DNA of 64,000 bases from Paenibacillus solanacearum (lineage in GTDB: Bacteria; Bacillota; Bacilli; Paenibacillales; NBRC-103111): assembly GCF_910593845.1 (NCBI RefSeq), contig NZ_CAJVAS010000014.1, positions 1 to 64,000 on the forward strand, written 5' to 3'. Shown one piece after another: positions 19,066 through 26,698 of the stretch (the first letter of the stretch is position 1; every line of letters begins with the position of its first letter). The translations under genes and the position numbers were made by a program. Below the pieces are notes generated by a model. It had not been told where the DNA came from. It saw only the letters and a program-made list of their open reading frames with translations, and did not search any database.

Positions 19066-20292
19066 TCAGCAGTAATCGATCGGATGGTACACCCACGGGA
19101 CGAACGGGACGGCGCGATGAAGCTCTTCGACCATCGCCCTGTTCCCGTTATGAACCGTAACAGTCCCTTCGTTGACACGGGCGCGGAAATCGAGCCTTCC
19201 GAGGAGCCAGCGCGTGAGCGTTTCGTCTTTCATCTCCAGCGTTACCGTCCGCTCTCCCGCGCTTCCCTCGGGATCCCACTGGATATCCTGCGAAGGCGTC
19301 CGTACGCGGAAGGGAAACGTTAATCGGCCGAGCCTCTCTTGCCAGATCGAAGTGACGAGCGCCTGCGCCTCGATTGCCAAGCCCATCGTATGCAAGCTTC
19401 GGAGTCCGGAGCGAAGCCCCATGCGGTCCAACAGCTCCCGATGCGGGTCGTCATCGCTGATCGTATAGCTGAACGGACCGAGGCGTTCCCGTATGGAATA
19501 AGCCATGGCGGACTCCAGCAGCGCTGCGACTCGCTTCGCGGACGCGCCTGCCGCGGCCGTTTCGAGGATACGCAGCGGCGTCTCTCTCCCGTCCGCGCTT
19601 ACTTCCTTGCCCGCAATCAAATACCCGGCCAGCCTCCCGTGCTCAAGCAGCCGGAACAAGAAAAACCGCTGCGGCCGCGCAGCATAGTAAGGCGATCTAA
19701 ACGCTTGCGTCCAATAGCCCTGATGGCGGTCCGGAAACCCGCCAAATGCGCCGTATGTCTCCTCGAACAGCTCCAGCAGACGGTCACTCTCGGCGATAAC
19801 ACTTTCCTTTCCTTCCAAGACGGCGACATCGGGGTGCATCGCCGCTTGGGCCAGCGCCCCCGTGTATTCACGCATATAGCACAAGTCGATATGGCCGGTT
19901 TTCTCATAAAACCGATAGCCTTGGCTTCGCTCATGGCCCCGGTATACCATCAGCGCGTCTGCCCGGCCCTTGAGAAAGTCATGGGCGGCTTCCATCATGG
20001 CCGAGCCGATGCCCAGTCCCCGCACGTCGCCTCGCGTCCCTACCGAGTTCTCGAAGGCGGCGGTTACGACGATCCCCGGAGCGATGCGGATGCGGCGTAA
20101 AAACAGCGGAATAAATCCGGCCGGATCATTGTCGATAAACGCAATCGAGCCGGTGCACGGCGCTCCCCGCTCCCAGTCTTCCCTTGTAATCGGCGGGAAA
20201 ATTGCATTGCGAATGGAAAGCCCTTGCTCAAGCTCCTCGTCGCGTATTTCCCGGGCCGTCACGACTGGACGAACCTTTTGTTCTTCTCCCAT
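19066..20292 (-). CDS. Eis-like GNAT N-acetyltransferase
   Basis: A 408-residue protein with the three-part build of Eis-type acetyltransferases. It has an N-terminal GNAT domain with acetyl-CoA loop (SVGTRGDVRGLGIGSAMMEA, about 90-110), a second degenerate GNAT-like domain, and a C-terminal sterol-carrier-like domain (about 310-408, VTLEMKDETLTRWLLGRLDF). Eis homologues acetylate amines on aminoglycosides, polyamines or peptides; the substrate here is unknown. The ATG at 20292 has AGAGGTG before it; a GTG at 20298 is rejected. A terminator-like hairpin lies upstream in its possible leader. Confidence 0.75.
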   Translation of the reverse strand: MGEEQKVRPVVTAREIRDEELEQGLSIRNAIFPPITREDWERGAPCTGSIAFIDNDPAGFIPLFLRRIRIAPGIVVTAAFENSVGTRGDVRGLGIGSAMMEAAHDFLKGRADALMVYRGHERSQGYRFYEKTGHIDLCYMREYTGALAQAAMHPDVAVLEGKESVIAESDRLLELFEETYGAFGGFPDRHQGYWTQAFRSPYYAARPQRFFLFRLLEHGRLAGYLIAGKEVSADGRETPLRILETAAAGASAKRVAALLESAMAYSIRERLGPFSYTISDDDPHRELLDRMGLRSGLRSLHTMGLAIEAQALVTSIWQERLGRLTFPFRVRTPSQDIQWDPEGSAGERTVTLEMKDETLTRWLLGRLDFRARVNEGTVTVHNGNRAMVEELHRAVPFVPWVYHPIDYC

Positions 20293-20382
20293 GAACACAC
20301 CTCTTCTTCTCTGCTATTGATTTCATCATCCCTTGCCTAACAGATTCGCGATTCAAGCCGGTCTCCCTCCCGACCCAATAAA

Positions 20383-20456
20383 AAAACACCTGCCTGAGGC
20401 AAACCCGGCCAACATGGTGTGCTGGTCGGCTATTTGCGTTCAGAGGTGCGCTCATG
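20383..20456 (-). terminator. long imperfect hairpin with T-run, facing the Eis-like gene
   Basis: On the minus strand CACCT...CTGA...GCAAA pairs with TTTGC...TCAG...AGGTG, with an inner CCAGC/GTTGG stem, followed by TTTTTTTATT. It lies 90-165 bases upstream of the Eis-like start in the same direction. It could end the transcript of the small peptide gene at 20545-20628 or act as an attenuator in a leader. Confidence 0.5.
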
Positions 20457-20544
20457 AGGTTCATCTAAGTTCCGCATCCGATGGCTGCGCTCACGTCTTG
20501 CATGAGGCTTTATGGCCATGGCCGGAATTTGAATTAGCAGCGTC

Positions 20545-20628
20545 TTATACGATCTGATTGTACGTAACAATGAGCAACGTTGTAAGGGCCAGTGAAAAAA
20601 ACGGCCAAGAAAATAAAGTTAATTTCAA
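20545..20628 (-). CDS. 27-residue hydrophobic peptide
   Basis: A short frame with a TTG start at 20628 and a very good ribosome-binding site, GGGAGGG, at 20637-20643, eight bases away. The product begins MKLTLFSWPFFSLALTTLLI and ends with a polar VTYNQIV. It is one transmembrane helix with a single Lys at the front. It has no recognised family. Such peptides can be membrane-complex subunits, sporulation micro-proteins or toxin-like peptides. The long hairpin with a T-run at 20383-20456 follows it and would end its transcript. Confidence 0.45.
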   Translation of the reverse strand: MKLTLFSWPFFSLALTTLLIVTYNQIV

Positions 20629-20889
20629 CAAAGTAAACCCTCCCTTGTTGTTTGTTTGTCTATTCAGTATGACAGTCAAACCTGAAATGAACATTACGAA
20701 CAGCTGAAAGTTTCCTGAATGCAAAATATGACAGCCGATGGCTTTGCGTGCATCCTGCGCGTCATTCGGCTCTACACCCGCTATAATGCAAAAACAGCTC
20801 CCCGGGACCGTATGCCCCGGAAAGCCGTCCTATACATTGCCGCGTTACAAAATGTCGGCTGCGCACAATCCTTGTTTACTTATCCTTGT
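20629..20889. other. intergenic stretch behind htrA
   Basis: No gene is supported. The HtrA transcript must end in here, but no clean terminator was found. The promoter of the short hydrophobic peptide gene should also lie here. Confidence 0.35.
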
Positions 20890-22218
20890 TTATTTTTGCT
20901 GCTTGGCGTTTTTATCTCCGACCGTGACCGTTACATCGCTCTTCTGGCCGCTGCGGATGATAGTCATCACGGCTTTATCGCCGGGTTTGAGCGCCTTGAC
21001 TTTCGCCGTCAGCTCTTCCGCGCCGCTGACCTGCTCCCCGTTCACCGCAGAGATGACATCATACGTACGGATGCCGGCTGCAAAGGCAGGGCTGCCCGGT
21101 TCGATCTGCGATACGACGGCGCCGGCGGCATTGCCCAGCTTCAGGTCGCTGCGCCAGCCATCGTCGATATCCTCCAGACCGACGCCGATATAAGGCAGCG
21201 GCTCCTTCGGAATGGCGACGTTATTTTTCAAATTTTCCAGCACGGACGAAATGGTTGTCGTCGGGATCGCAAAACCGATCCCTTGCGCGTCGGCGTTTAC
21301 CGCCGTATTGATCCCGATCACTTCGCCGTTCAGATTCAGCAGCGGCCCGCCGGAATTGCCGGGATTAATGGAAGCGTCCGTTTGCAGCAAATGCTTGTAT
21401 TCTCTCGTTCCTTGCGCATCGGGAATGGAGATCGGGCGCTCCTTCGCGCTCAGGACGCCGACCGTTACCGTCTGATCGAAGTCGTACGGGTTGCCGATCG
21501 CGACGACCCAGTCCCCTTGCTTCACCGTATCCGGGTTGCCAAGCGGCAAGTACGGGAACGCTTTGTCCCCTTCGATTTTCAAGACGGCCAAGTCGAGGTC
21601 ATAGCTGTTGCCGAGCAGCGTCGCTTTGAACGGCTTGTCGTAGCCCTCTACCGTAACCCATATTTCTTCGGCGCCGTCGATGACATGCTCATTGGTCAAA
21701 ATATAACCGGATTTCTCGAACAGAAAGCCCGTCCCCATGCCGCCTTCCTGCAGCCGGTCGGAGTTCCCGCCGCTGCCGCTATCTCCGAAAAATTGGCGGA
21801 AAAACGGGTCCATCGTCTGAGCGCGGCTGCCGGAATTCGCTTTGACCTTCGTTTCGATCTTCACGACGGCCGGGCTCGCCTGCTCTACGATTTGCGAAAT
21901 GCTGCCCGAGGCGCCCAGATTGACCGACGCCGTCTTGACGTCGCCGAGCGTCGTGCCTGCCGTATACGGAGCGCTTGCCGATCCGCCGGCCGCAATGCTC
22001 TGATATCCCGTAAACAAATTATATTTATCGGAAGCGAACATCAATCCCCCGGTCACCATCGTTCCGGCGAGAAAGGCGGCAAATACGCTTTTGAATCGGG
22101 ACGCTTGCGCCGGTTTGGTTTTCTTCTTCCCGGAGACCGGCTCCATCTCTACAATGTCGGAAGAACCCGATGGTTCCCGTTGTTCCATCCATTGATCTCT
22201 ATTATCAGTAGTCATCAT
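20890..22218 (-). CDS. htrA: HtrA/DegP-like membrane-anchored serine protease
   Basis: A protein of about 442 residues that degrades or handles misfolded proteins outside the membrane. The cytoplasmic tail is followed by one transmembrane anchor (about 40-60, FAAFLAGTMVTGGLMF), a linker, the trypsin-like domain and one PDZ domain (about 345-435, YIGVGLEDIDDGW, GSPAFAAGIRTYDVISAVNG). The catalytic triad is visible: His in LTNEHVI (about 179), Asp in DLDLAVLK (about 208) and Ser in GNSGGPLL (about 289). GGAGG lies six bases before the ATG at 22218; other nearby ATG codons overlap that site. It is a single gene. In relatives expression rises in secretion or heat stress through CssRS; no such site was identified here. 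Confidence 0.92.
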   Translation of the reverse strand: MMTTDNRDQWMEQREPSGSSDIVEMEPVSGKKKTKPAQASRFKSVFAAFLAGTMVTGGLMFASDKYNLFTGYQSIAAGGSASAPYTAGTTLGDVKTASVNLGASGSISQIVEQASPAVVKIETKVKANSGSRAQTMDPFFRQFFGDSGSGGNSDRLQEGGMGTGFLFEKSGYILTNEHVIDGAEEIWVTVEGYDKPFKATLLGNSYDLDLAVLKIEGDKAFPYLPLGNPDTVKQGDWVVAIGNPYDFDQTVTVGVLSAKERPISIPDAQGTREYKHLLQTDASINPGNSGGPLLNLNGEVIGINTAVNADAQGIGFAIPTTTISSVLENLKNNVAIPKEPLPYIGVGLEDIDDGWRSDLKLGNAAGAVVSQIEPGSPAFAAGIRTYDVISAVNGEQVSGAEELTAKVKALKPGDKAVMTIIRSGQKSDVTVTVGDKNAKQQK

Positions 22219-22339
22219 CGTCATCCTCCGTTTGTCTGGAATCATTTCGTAAGATTGATAGATAAGAACATCTTGTGTTCATGTCTATATTGTGGACTCC
22301 GTTCCTTAAATGAGCCTTAACCTCGGATAAAAGGAAGGT

Positions 22340-22374
22340 AAAAAAAGCCCATCCGTCTCTATTCACGGATGAGC
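22340..22374 (-). terminator. rho-independent terminator
   Basis: On the minus strand GCTCATCCGT (22374-22365) pairs with ACGGATGGGC (22356-22347), followed by seven T. It ends the carbamoyltransferase-GNAT transcript. A near copy of this hairpin stands at 23934-23974. Confidence 0.85.
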
Positions 22375-22436
22375 CTATGGTTGGTCTATGGTTGGCCTTT
22401 TGTGGACTGTAAAACCACAATGAACGATGCGGGCAA

Positions 22437-22913
22437 TTAGGGGATAATAGACTTTAGCTTGGAGCCTCCCGTCCTTTCAAATCCATGCTGTTCATAGAAC
22501 GAAACCGATCGGTGAAAAACCGGCAGCGGCGGCGTCGCCACCTCCAGCCGCTTCCATCCCAGCGTTTGGCCGTAATGCTGCGCCGCGGACAACAGCCTGG
22601 CGCCGACGCCTCGCGACCGGTAATCCGACTGCACGTAACATTCCTGAATGATGCCAAACGCGCCGCTTGCGTACAATGAATGACTCTCGCATAACGACAA
22701 GAAGCCGATGGTCTCACCGCTCGCTTCGTCCCTTGCAAGCAGCACGGCATAAATGCCGGACTCTATGAACGATGCGCACTTCTCTTCCGTACCGGACAGC
22801 GAAAATAGCGGCTGCTGCGATTCCGTCCTGTCCGTAATTTCAGTAATCAGCGCCTCGAACAATCGCGTAATCTCGGGGGCGTCGGACACGGCCGCTGTTT
22901 CGATTCGAATCAT
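22437..22913 (-). CDS. GNAT acetyltransferase coupled to the carbamoyltransferase
   Basis: A 158-residue single-domain GNAT enzyme. The acetyl-CoA loop is read at YRSRGVGARLLSAAQHYGQT (about 98-117), after strand IIQECYVQSDY. The C-terminal part KRLEVATPPLP...SVSFYEQHGFERTGG is typical. Its start ATG overlaps the stop of the carbamoyltransferase gene (ATGA), so the two are translationally coupled and likely work on related metabolites. The substrate is unknown; an amino acid or ureido compound would fit the context. Confidence 0.82.
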   Translation of the reverse strand: MIRIETAAVSDAPEITRLFEALITEITDRTESQQPLFSLSGTEEKCASFIESGIYAVLLARDEASGETIGFLSLCESHSLYASGAFGIIQECYVQSDYRSRGVGARLLSAAQHYGQTLGWKRLEVATPPLPVFHRSVSFYEQHGFERTGGSKLKSIIP

Positions 22914-23833
22914 AGGGCCGCCTCCGCTCCGAGCAAATGCAGGATTAACGCTTTCTGGGCGTGCATCCGGTTCTCCGCCTGCCTGTAGATGACGGAACGT
23001 TCGGATTCGATTAGCTCTTCCGCAATCTCGAAGCCCGGATGAATCGGCATGTCGTGCATGATGTACGGCGAAGCGCCGTTCAGCGTCGCCTGATTCAATT
23101 GGAAAGGCATCATCGTTTCAATTCGGTGCCGCTTCTCCTCCGCGTAGCCGGGATCGTTGTAAAATTCCATGTCTATCCACGTATCGGTGTAGACGTACTC
23201 CGCTCGGGCAATGGCTGCCGCGGCGCTGTTCAGCCTCTCGATCATTCCGCCCGCTACGGCAGCGCGCATCAGCTCCTCGTCCCAAGACGCTGGGTTGATG
23301 ATCGGCGTGACGAGCAGCAGCTTAACGCCCAGCTTCATGCACGCCTCGACCAGCGAATTCGCTACGTTATTATGGATGCCGATGTAAGCCAGCGTGATGC
23401 CGTCGAACGTCCCCGAGCCTTCGTATACGGTCATCAGATCGGCCAGCGCCTGGCATGGATGATACTTGTCGCAGCAGCCGTTGATGACCGGTACGGACGA
23501 ATGCTGCGCCAGCTTCAGCACATCCTCATGCTTCTTCAGCCTGGCCATGATCAGGTCGCAGCTGGTCGATACATAACGCGCCTCGTACCGGATCGGAGAC
23601 AAGCCGAAGTTGCTTGCTTCCCAGTCCATGACGACGGTATATCCGCCCATTTGCATCATGCCCGACTGAAACGAAAGATTCGTGCGGGTCGATGTTTTTT
23701 GGAACAGCAGGAGCAGTCCTTTTCGCTCGCAAGCATGATGGTACATTCTCGGATTCCGTTTAAGTTCAATCCCTTTTAACAGCAATGCATGCAGTTGGTC
23801 GCCGGAAAGCTCCTGCATTTGAAGAAAATGCAT
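22910..23833 (-). CDS. ornithine-carbamoyltransferase-like enzyme with altered substrate motifs
   Basis: A 307-residue aspartate/ornithine carbamoyltransferase family member. The carbamoyl-phosphate site is intact: KTSTRTNLSF (about 47-56) and HPCQALADL (about 127-135). The second-substrate motifs differ from real ornithine enzymes. Where these have D-x-W-x-SMG it has DTWIDMEF, and where they have HCLP it has HDMP in MHDMPIHPG. The acceptor is therefore probably not plain ornithine. A good AAGGTG site stands before the ATG at 23833. Two tandem ARG-box-like operators cover the promoter, pointing to control by the arginine repressor. It is translationally coupled to a GNAT gene. It could be a paralogue in a secondary pathway making a carbamoylated amino acid. 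Confidence 0.75.
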   Translation of the reverse strand: MHFLQMQELSGDQLHALLLKGIELKRNPRMYHHACERKGLLLLFQKTSTRTNLSFQSGMMQMGGYTVVMDWEASNFGLSPIRYEARYVSTSCDLIMARLKKHEDVLKLAQHSSVPVINGCCDKYHPCQALADLMTVYEGSGTFDGITLAYIGIHNNVANSLVEACMKLGVKLLLVTPIINPASWDEELMRAAVAGGMIERLNSAAAAIARAEYVYTDTWIDMEFYNDPGYAEEKRHRIETMMPFQLNQATLNGASPYIMHDMPIHPGFEIAEELIESERSVIYRQAENRMHAQKALILHLLGAEAAL

Positions 23834-23848
23834 CGGACATCACCTTTT

Positions 23849-23886
23849 TCTGTATAATTATAATATTATATGAATAATTATACACT
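23849..23886. promoter_or_regulatory. tandem ARG boxes (ArgR/AhrC operator)
   Basis: Against the ARG-box consensus TNTGNATWWWWATNCANA the minus-strand site AGTGTATAATTATTCATA (23886-23869) fits 13 of 14 fixed positions. A second site, ATATTATAATTATACAGA (23866-23849), fits 11 of 14. The two-base gap and tandem order match how ArgR hexamers bind in known operators. They lie 16-53 bases before the start of the carbamoyltransferase gene, over its promoter. Confidence 0.65.
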
Positions 23887-23933
23887 GTATTGGATTTTGA
23901 AATGATTGTCAACCGCTGGGAACGGCTCCGGAT

Positions 23934-23974
23934 AAAAAGAAAAAGCCCACCCGTGTCGTTACAACGGATGAGCC
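23934..23974 (-). terminator. rho-independent terminator
   Basis: On the minus strand GGCTCATCCGT pairs with (A)CGGGTGGGC with G-U pairs, then TTTTTCTTTTT. It ends the Gln/Asn-rich lipoprotein gene to its right. It resembles the terminator at 22340-22374 in arm sequence. Confidence 0.75.
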
Positions 23975-24012
23975 ATTGCAAAAGCGATTATGTAGCCCGG
24001 CACCCAGATGCC

Positions 24013-24699
24013 TTACTTGGTCTTGGACTGCAGCAGCTCGACCAGCTGCTCTCCGGCATTCGCAAAGCCGCCGCCCCGTCCAGGACGATCCGAATTCCCC
24101 CCTTGTTTGTTCGCTTCGTTCTTATTGCTCTGGTCTGCGGCATTGCCCTTGTTTCCTTGCCGCGGCGCCCGGTCCGCCGCATTGCCCTGCTCCGCCGCGT
24201 TCCCCTTGCTGCCTTGGCCCGATGGAGCGTTTTGGCCCGCCTCGCTCATCTTCTTCCTCTGCTCGTCTGTCATTTGCCCGCGCTCGGGCCGGTTCTGCAT
24301 GTTCGCCGCGGCGTCGTCGATATACTTCTTCTGGTTAGCCGTCAGCTTCTCGAGCAGCTTGGCCTTCGCGTCCGCCGACAGCTCTTTCTTCGTGATGCTG
24401 TCCTGAACGACGGGCAGCATCGTCTGCGCCTGCTCCTTCGTGAGGGCCAGCCCGTCCGCTTTGTCCATGCGAAGCAGCGTCTGGAACGTCATCACCATTT
24501 GACGCTCCTGTTCATTCATTTGCATCGGGGCTTTCCCTTCTGGCGCTTGCTTTGCCTCATGCCCTTGCTGCGTGCTTGCCGCCGCGGGAGGAGCGGCATT
24601 CGCGCTGGCCGTCCCTGTCTGCCCTTGCGAGCCCGCAGCGCAGCCGCTTAACAGGACCGCCGTCAGCGCGCATACGCCCAGCCATTTTCCATAAGACAT
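24013..24699 (-). CDS. Gln/Asn/Gly-rich lipoprotein
   Basis: A 228-residue lipoprotein with signal peptide and lipobox (ALTAVLLSGC). The mature chain starts with an Ala/Thr/Gln-rich linker. A helical core (about 60-140, MVMTFQTLLRMDKADGLALT, ELSADAKAKLLEKLTANQKK) is built like small helical sensor domains. The tail is low-complexity and disordered with NAAxQGNxAD steps and GRGGGF. Function is unknown. Two direct repeats CTTAACGAA, 22 bases apart, lie about 115-145 bases upstream and look like a regulator binding pair. The start ATG at 24699 is preceded by AAGGGTTG. Confidence 0.7.
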   Translation of the reverse strand: MSYGKWLGVCALTAVLLSGCAAGSQGQTGTASANAAPPAAASTQQGHEAKQAPEGKAPMQMNEQERQMVMTFQTLLRMDKADGLALTKEQAQTMLPVVQDSITKKELSADAKAKLLEKLTANQKKYIDDAAANMQNRPERGQMTDEQRKKMSEAGQNAPSGQGSKGNAAEQGNAADRAPRQGNKGNAADQSNKNEANKQGGNSDRPGRGGGFANAGEQLVELLQSKTK

Positions 24700-24813
24700 C
24701 GGATGATCAACCCTTCTATGTTAAGATGACGAGAATGCTGCAGCCGCCGTAAAGCTTATCCCGGCCGCATCTCCCATCATAGGCTGTCATCATGAAAACC
24801 ATATGAAAACTAA

Positions 24814-24844
24814 CTTAACGAACGATAAAAATAAGCTTAACGAA
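24814..24844. promoter_or_regulatory. direct repeat pair, possible response-regulator site
   Basis: CTTAACGAA at 24814-24822 and again at 24836-24844, 22 bases (two DNA turns) apart, in the AT-rich region in front of the leftward lipoprotein gene. Same-face direct repeats of this kind are typical for OmpR/PhoB-type regulators. Confidence 0.4.
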
Positions 24845-24894
24845 TACTGAGAAATTCGCGTGTCCGTGGCGCAAGCTCTCGAAACCAAGGGATA

Positions 24895-24919
24895 CAAAAA
24901 AGCCTGATTGCTCAGGCTT
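24895..24919 (-). terminator. rho-independent terminator
   Basis: AAGCCTGA (24900-24907) pairs with TCAGGCTT (24912-24919) around TTGC, with a T-run on the minus strand. It ends the third binding-lipoprotein gene. Confidence 0.85.
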
Positions 24920-24939
24920 GGCTTACGGCAGGCCGCCGC

Positions 24940-26223
24940 TTATTTCTGTGACGCGATGTACTGGTTGATCTTTTCTTCCGCATTCCTCAATGCGGTATTA
25001 ATATCTTGGCCGTTCTTAATATATTTCTCGTATTCCGGCGTAACGAGTCCGACCGCCTTCGAGTAATGAATAGAGAATTCGGGCGCCGGGGCCGGCTTGC
25101 TCTTGAAAATGCCTGCGAGATTTTTCCCCTTCAGCTCCGGGACATCCGCACCGAAGTCTTTGGCGTATTTCGGATCCTTCATCGCCGACACTCTGGCCGT
25201 TTTCCGCGCCAGCGCGGTTTGAACCTCGTCGGAGAACAGCACCTCCATTACCCGCATCTGATCATCCCGCGACTTGCTCGATTTGAGTGGAATCATCACG
25301 TGCAGGTCGTACATGCCGTAGACATTCGGCTTGTCGCTGAAGCTGGGGAACTGGGCGACGTCCCAATTCAAATCGGGCGACTCCTTGAACCGCAAAAACA
25401 AATTGACGGTCGGCGCCATCGCGACGTTCTTATCCTTCACAAACCGGTTCCATGCTGCTGTCCCGCTATTCACGTATTCGTTGCCCGGCACGGAAAAGAT
25501 TTGCTTGGCCGTTTCGAACGCACGTTTGAACTGATCATTGTTGACCGTCGCCTTGTTCGTCTTGGCGTCGACGGGAACGAGCGATAACGGAAAGGTAATG
25601 CGCGACCAGCTGTCGATTTCAAGCCCCCGGTACTTCGTGCCGCCGTCCGAGCGCGATACGAGCTTGGCCAGGTCGATCGCCTGCTCCCAAGTCATCCCGT
25701 CCTTCGGATAAGGAACGCCGAATTTATCGAAAATGTCTTTGTTGTAATAAAGCGCATTCAAATTGATCGCGTAGGGCAGGGCGTAAAGCTCGCCTTTGTC
25801 CGAGACGGCCTTGATGGCGTTCAGCGCCCCCTCGTCGAAGCGGTTTAAATCGAGATTATGCTGCTTCGCAAGCGGCGTCACATCGACGAAAGCATTCAAC
25901 TCCTTATAAAAGGACAGGCCCCCGTTCCATGTGATAAAGAAATCGGCCGGCTCCCCCGCAGCGACAATCTGCGGAAGATCGTTCTTCGTAATCACGTTCT
26001 CCACGGTGATATGCGGGTACTTCTTCTTCACCGGATCTGCGAGCAAATCTTTAAAGTCCTGCTCGCTCAAATAGTTGCCGCTCTGGTAAAACTTCAAAGT
26101 GACCGGCTCCAGCGGTTTTTGTTGGACTTTCACGTTATCGCCGGGATCCGGATTGTTTCCGCATCCCGCCAAGAGCGCCGGCAAAAGCATACAGCTTACA
26201 GAGATTAGCCCAATTGTTCTCAT
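24940..26223 (-). CDS. family 1 extracellular sugar-binding lipoprotein (third paralogue)
   Basis: A 427-residue lipoprotein with lipobox LPALLAGC, acceptor linker, and the signature LYYNKDIFDKFGVPYPKDGM. It shares with the second paralogue an almost identical pattern: FVKDKNVAMAPTVNLF against FVKNKNVAMLATINLF, a LNWDVVQFPS-like block, and the NTALRNAEEKINQYIAS tail. The second and third therefore form a closer pair among the five. GGAGGG precedes the ATG. It is a single gene with its own terminator and no permease beside it. The ligand is unknown. Confidence 0.88.
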   Translation of the reverse strand: MRTIGLISVSCMLLPALLAGCGNNPDPGDNVKVQQKPLEPVTLKFYQSGNYLSEQDFKDLLADPVKKKYPHITVENVITKNDLPQIVAAGEPADFFITWNGGLSFYKELNAFVDVTPLAKQHNLDLNRFDEGALNAIKAVSDKGELYALPYAINLNALYYNKDIFDKFGVPYPKDGMTWEQAIDLAKLVSRSDGGTKYRGLEIDSWSRITFPLSLVPVDAKTNKATVNNDQFKRAFETAKQIFSVPGNEYVNSGTAAWNRFVKDKNVAMAPTVNLFLRFKESPDLNWDVAQFPSFSDKPNVYGMYDLHVMIPLKSSKSRDDQMRVMEVLFSDEVQTALARKTARVSAMKDPKYAKDFGADVPELKGKNLAGIFKSKPAPAPEFSIHYSKAVGLVTPEYEKYIKNGQDINTALRNAEEKINQYIASQK

Positions 26224-26689
26224 CGTGACCCTCCATGTTATCAGCTGAAATTATACGCCGCATATACGGCTGCATGCATGTGAATTGCCGGACGCTTGCG
26301 AACCCTCATCTCTCCGGTAGCGTGCTCACGCGTATCAATCCGATGCGGTTCTCATGCCGGCTTACTGCCCGCTTGCTTCACTCGCCAAAAAAGAGCTATC
26401 GAAACATTCATCGAGACTGATTTGTCGGCACTCGCGCGATCGTTTGGTTACCGGTTTGCGATAAGGTATCACCTTCTATTCCGAATTAATATGATTTTTT
26501 CGATCAGAAAACTGATTATGACTTTCATTTTATGCTTATTTATATCTTAATTGATCATTTTTTAGTCGTCAATCCACTTTGTTCCAATCACAAATATAAA
26601 TATTGTAAACCCGCCCCGCGCTTCCCTTTCAATACAAAAAAAAGCCGTCTTCTGCGTCGCATGCGCACCAAGTGGTCCGCATGCCGCCA
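26224..26689. other. intergenic region above the third binding lipoprotein
   Basis: 466 bases without a supported gene. The left part should hold the promoter of the lipoprotein gene. The right part has AT-rich sequence and the hairpin of the spore-coat operon end (26635-26698). No cre-like site or copy of the shared palindrome was seen. Confidence 0.4.
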
Positions 26690-26698
26690 TTAACGGCT
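26635..26698 (-). terminator. terminator of the spore-coat operon, overlapping the last codons
   Basis: AGCCGT/ACGGCT form the outer arms (26643-26648 and 26693-26698) and GCATGCG/CGCATGC the inner arms (26659-26665 and 26678-26684). A run of eight to nine T follows on the minus strand. The outer right arm lies inside the last codons of the CotS-like gene. Confidence 0.65.

Noticed and set aside
20760-20830. CCGGG/CCCGG hairpin behind htrA as a terminator
   Set aside because: Short stem with long loop and the T-run is displaced from the stem.
20719-22320. A 533-codon frame opposite htrA
   Set aside because: Shadow; the catalytic triad and PDZ domain are on the other strand.
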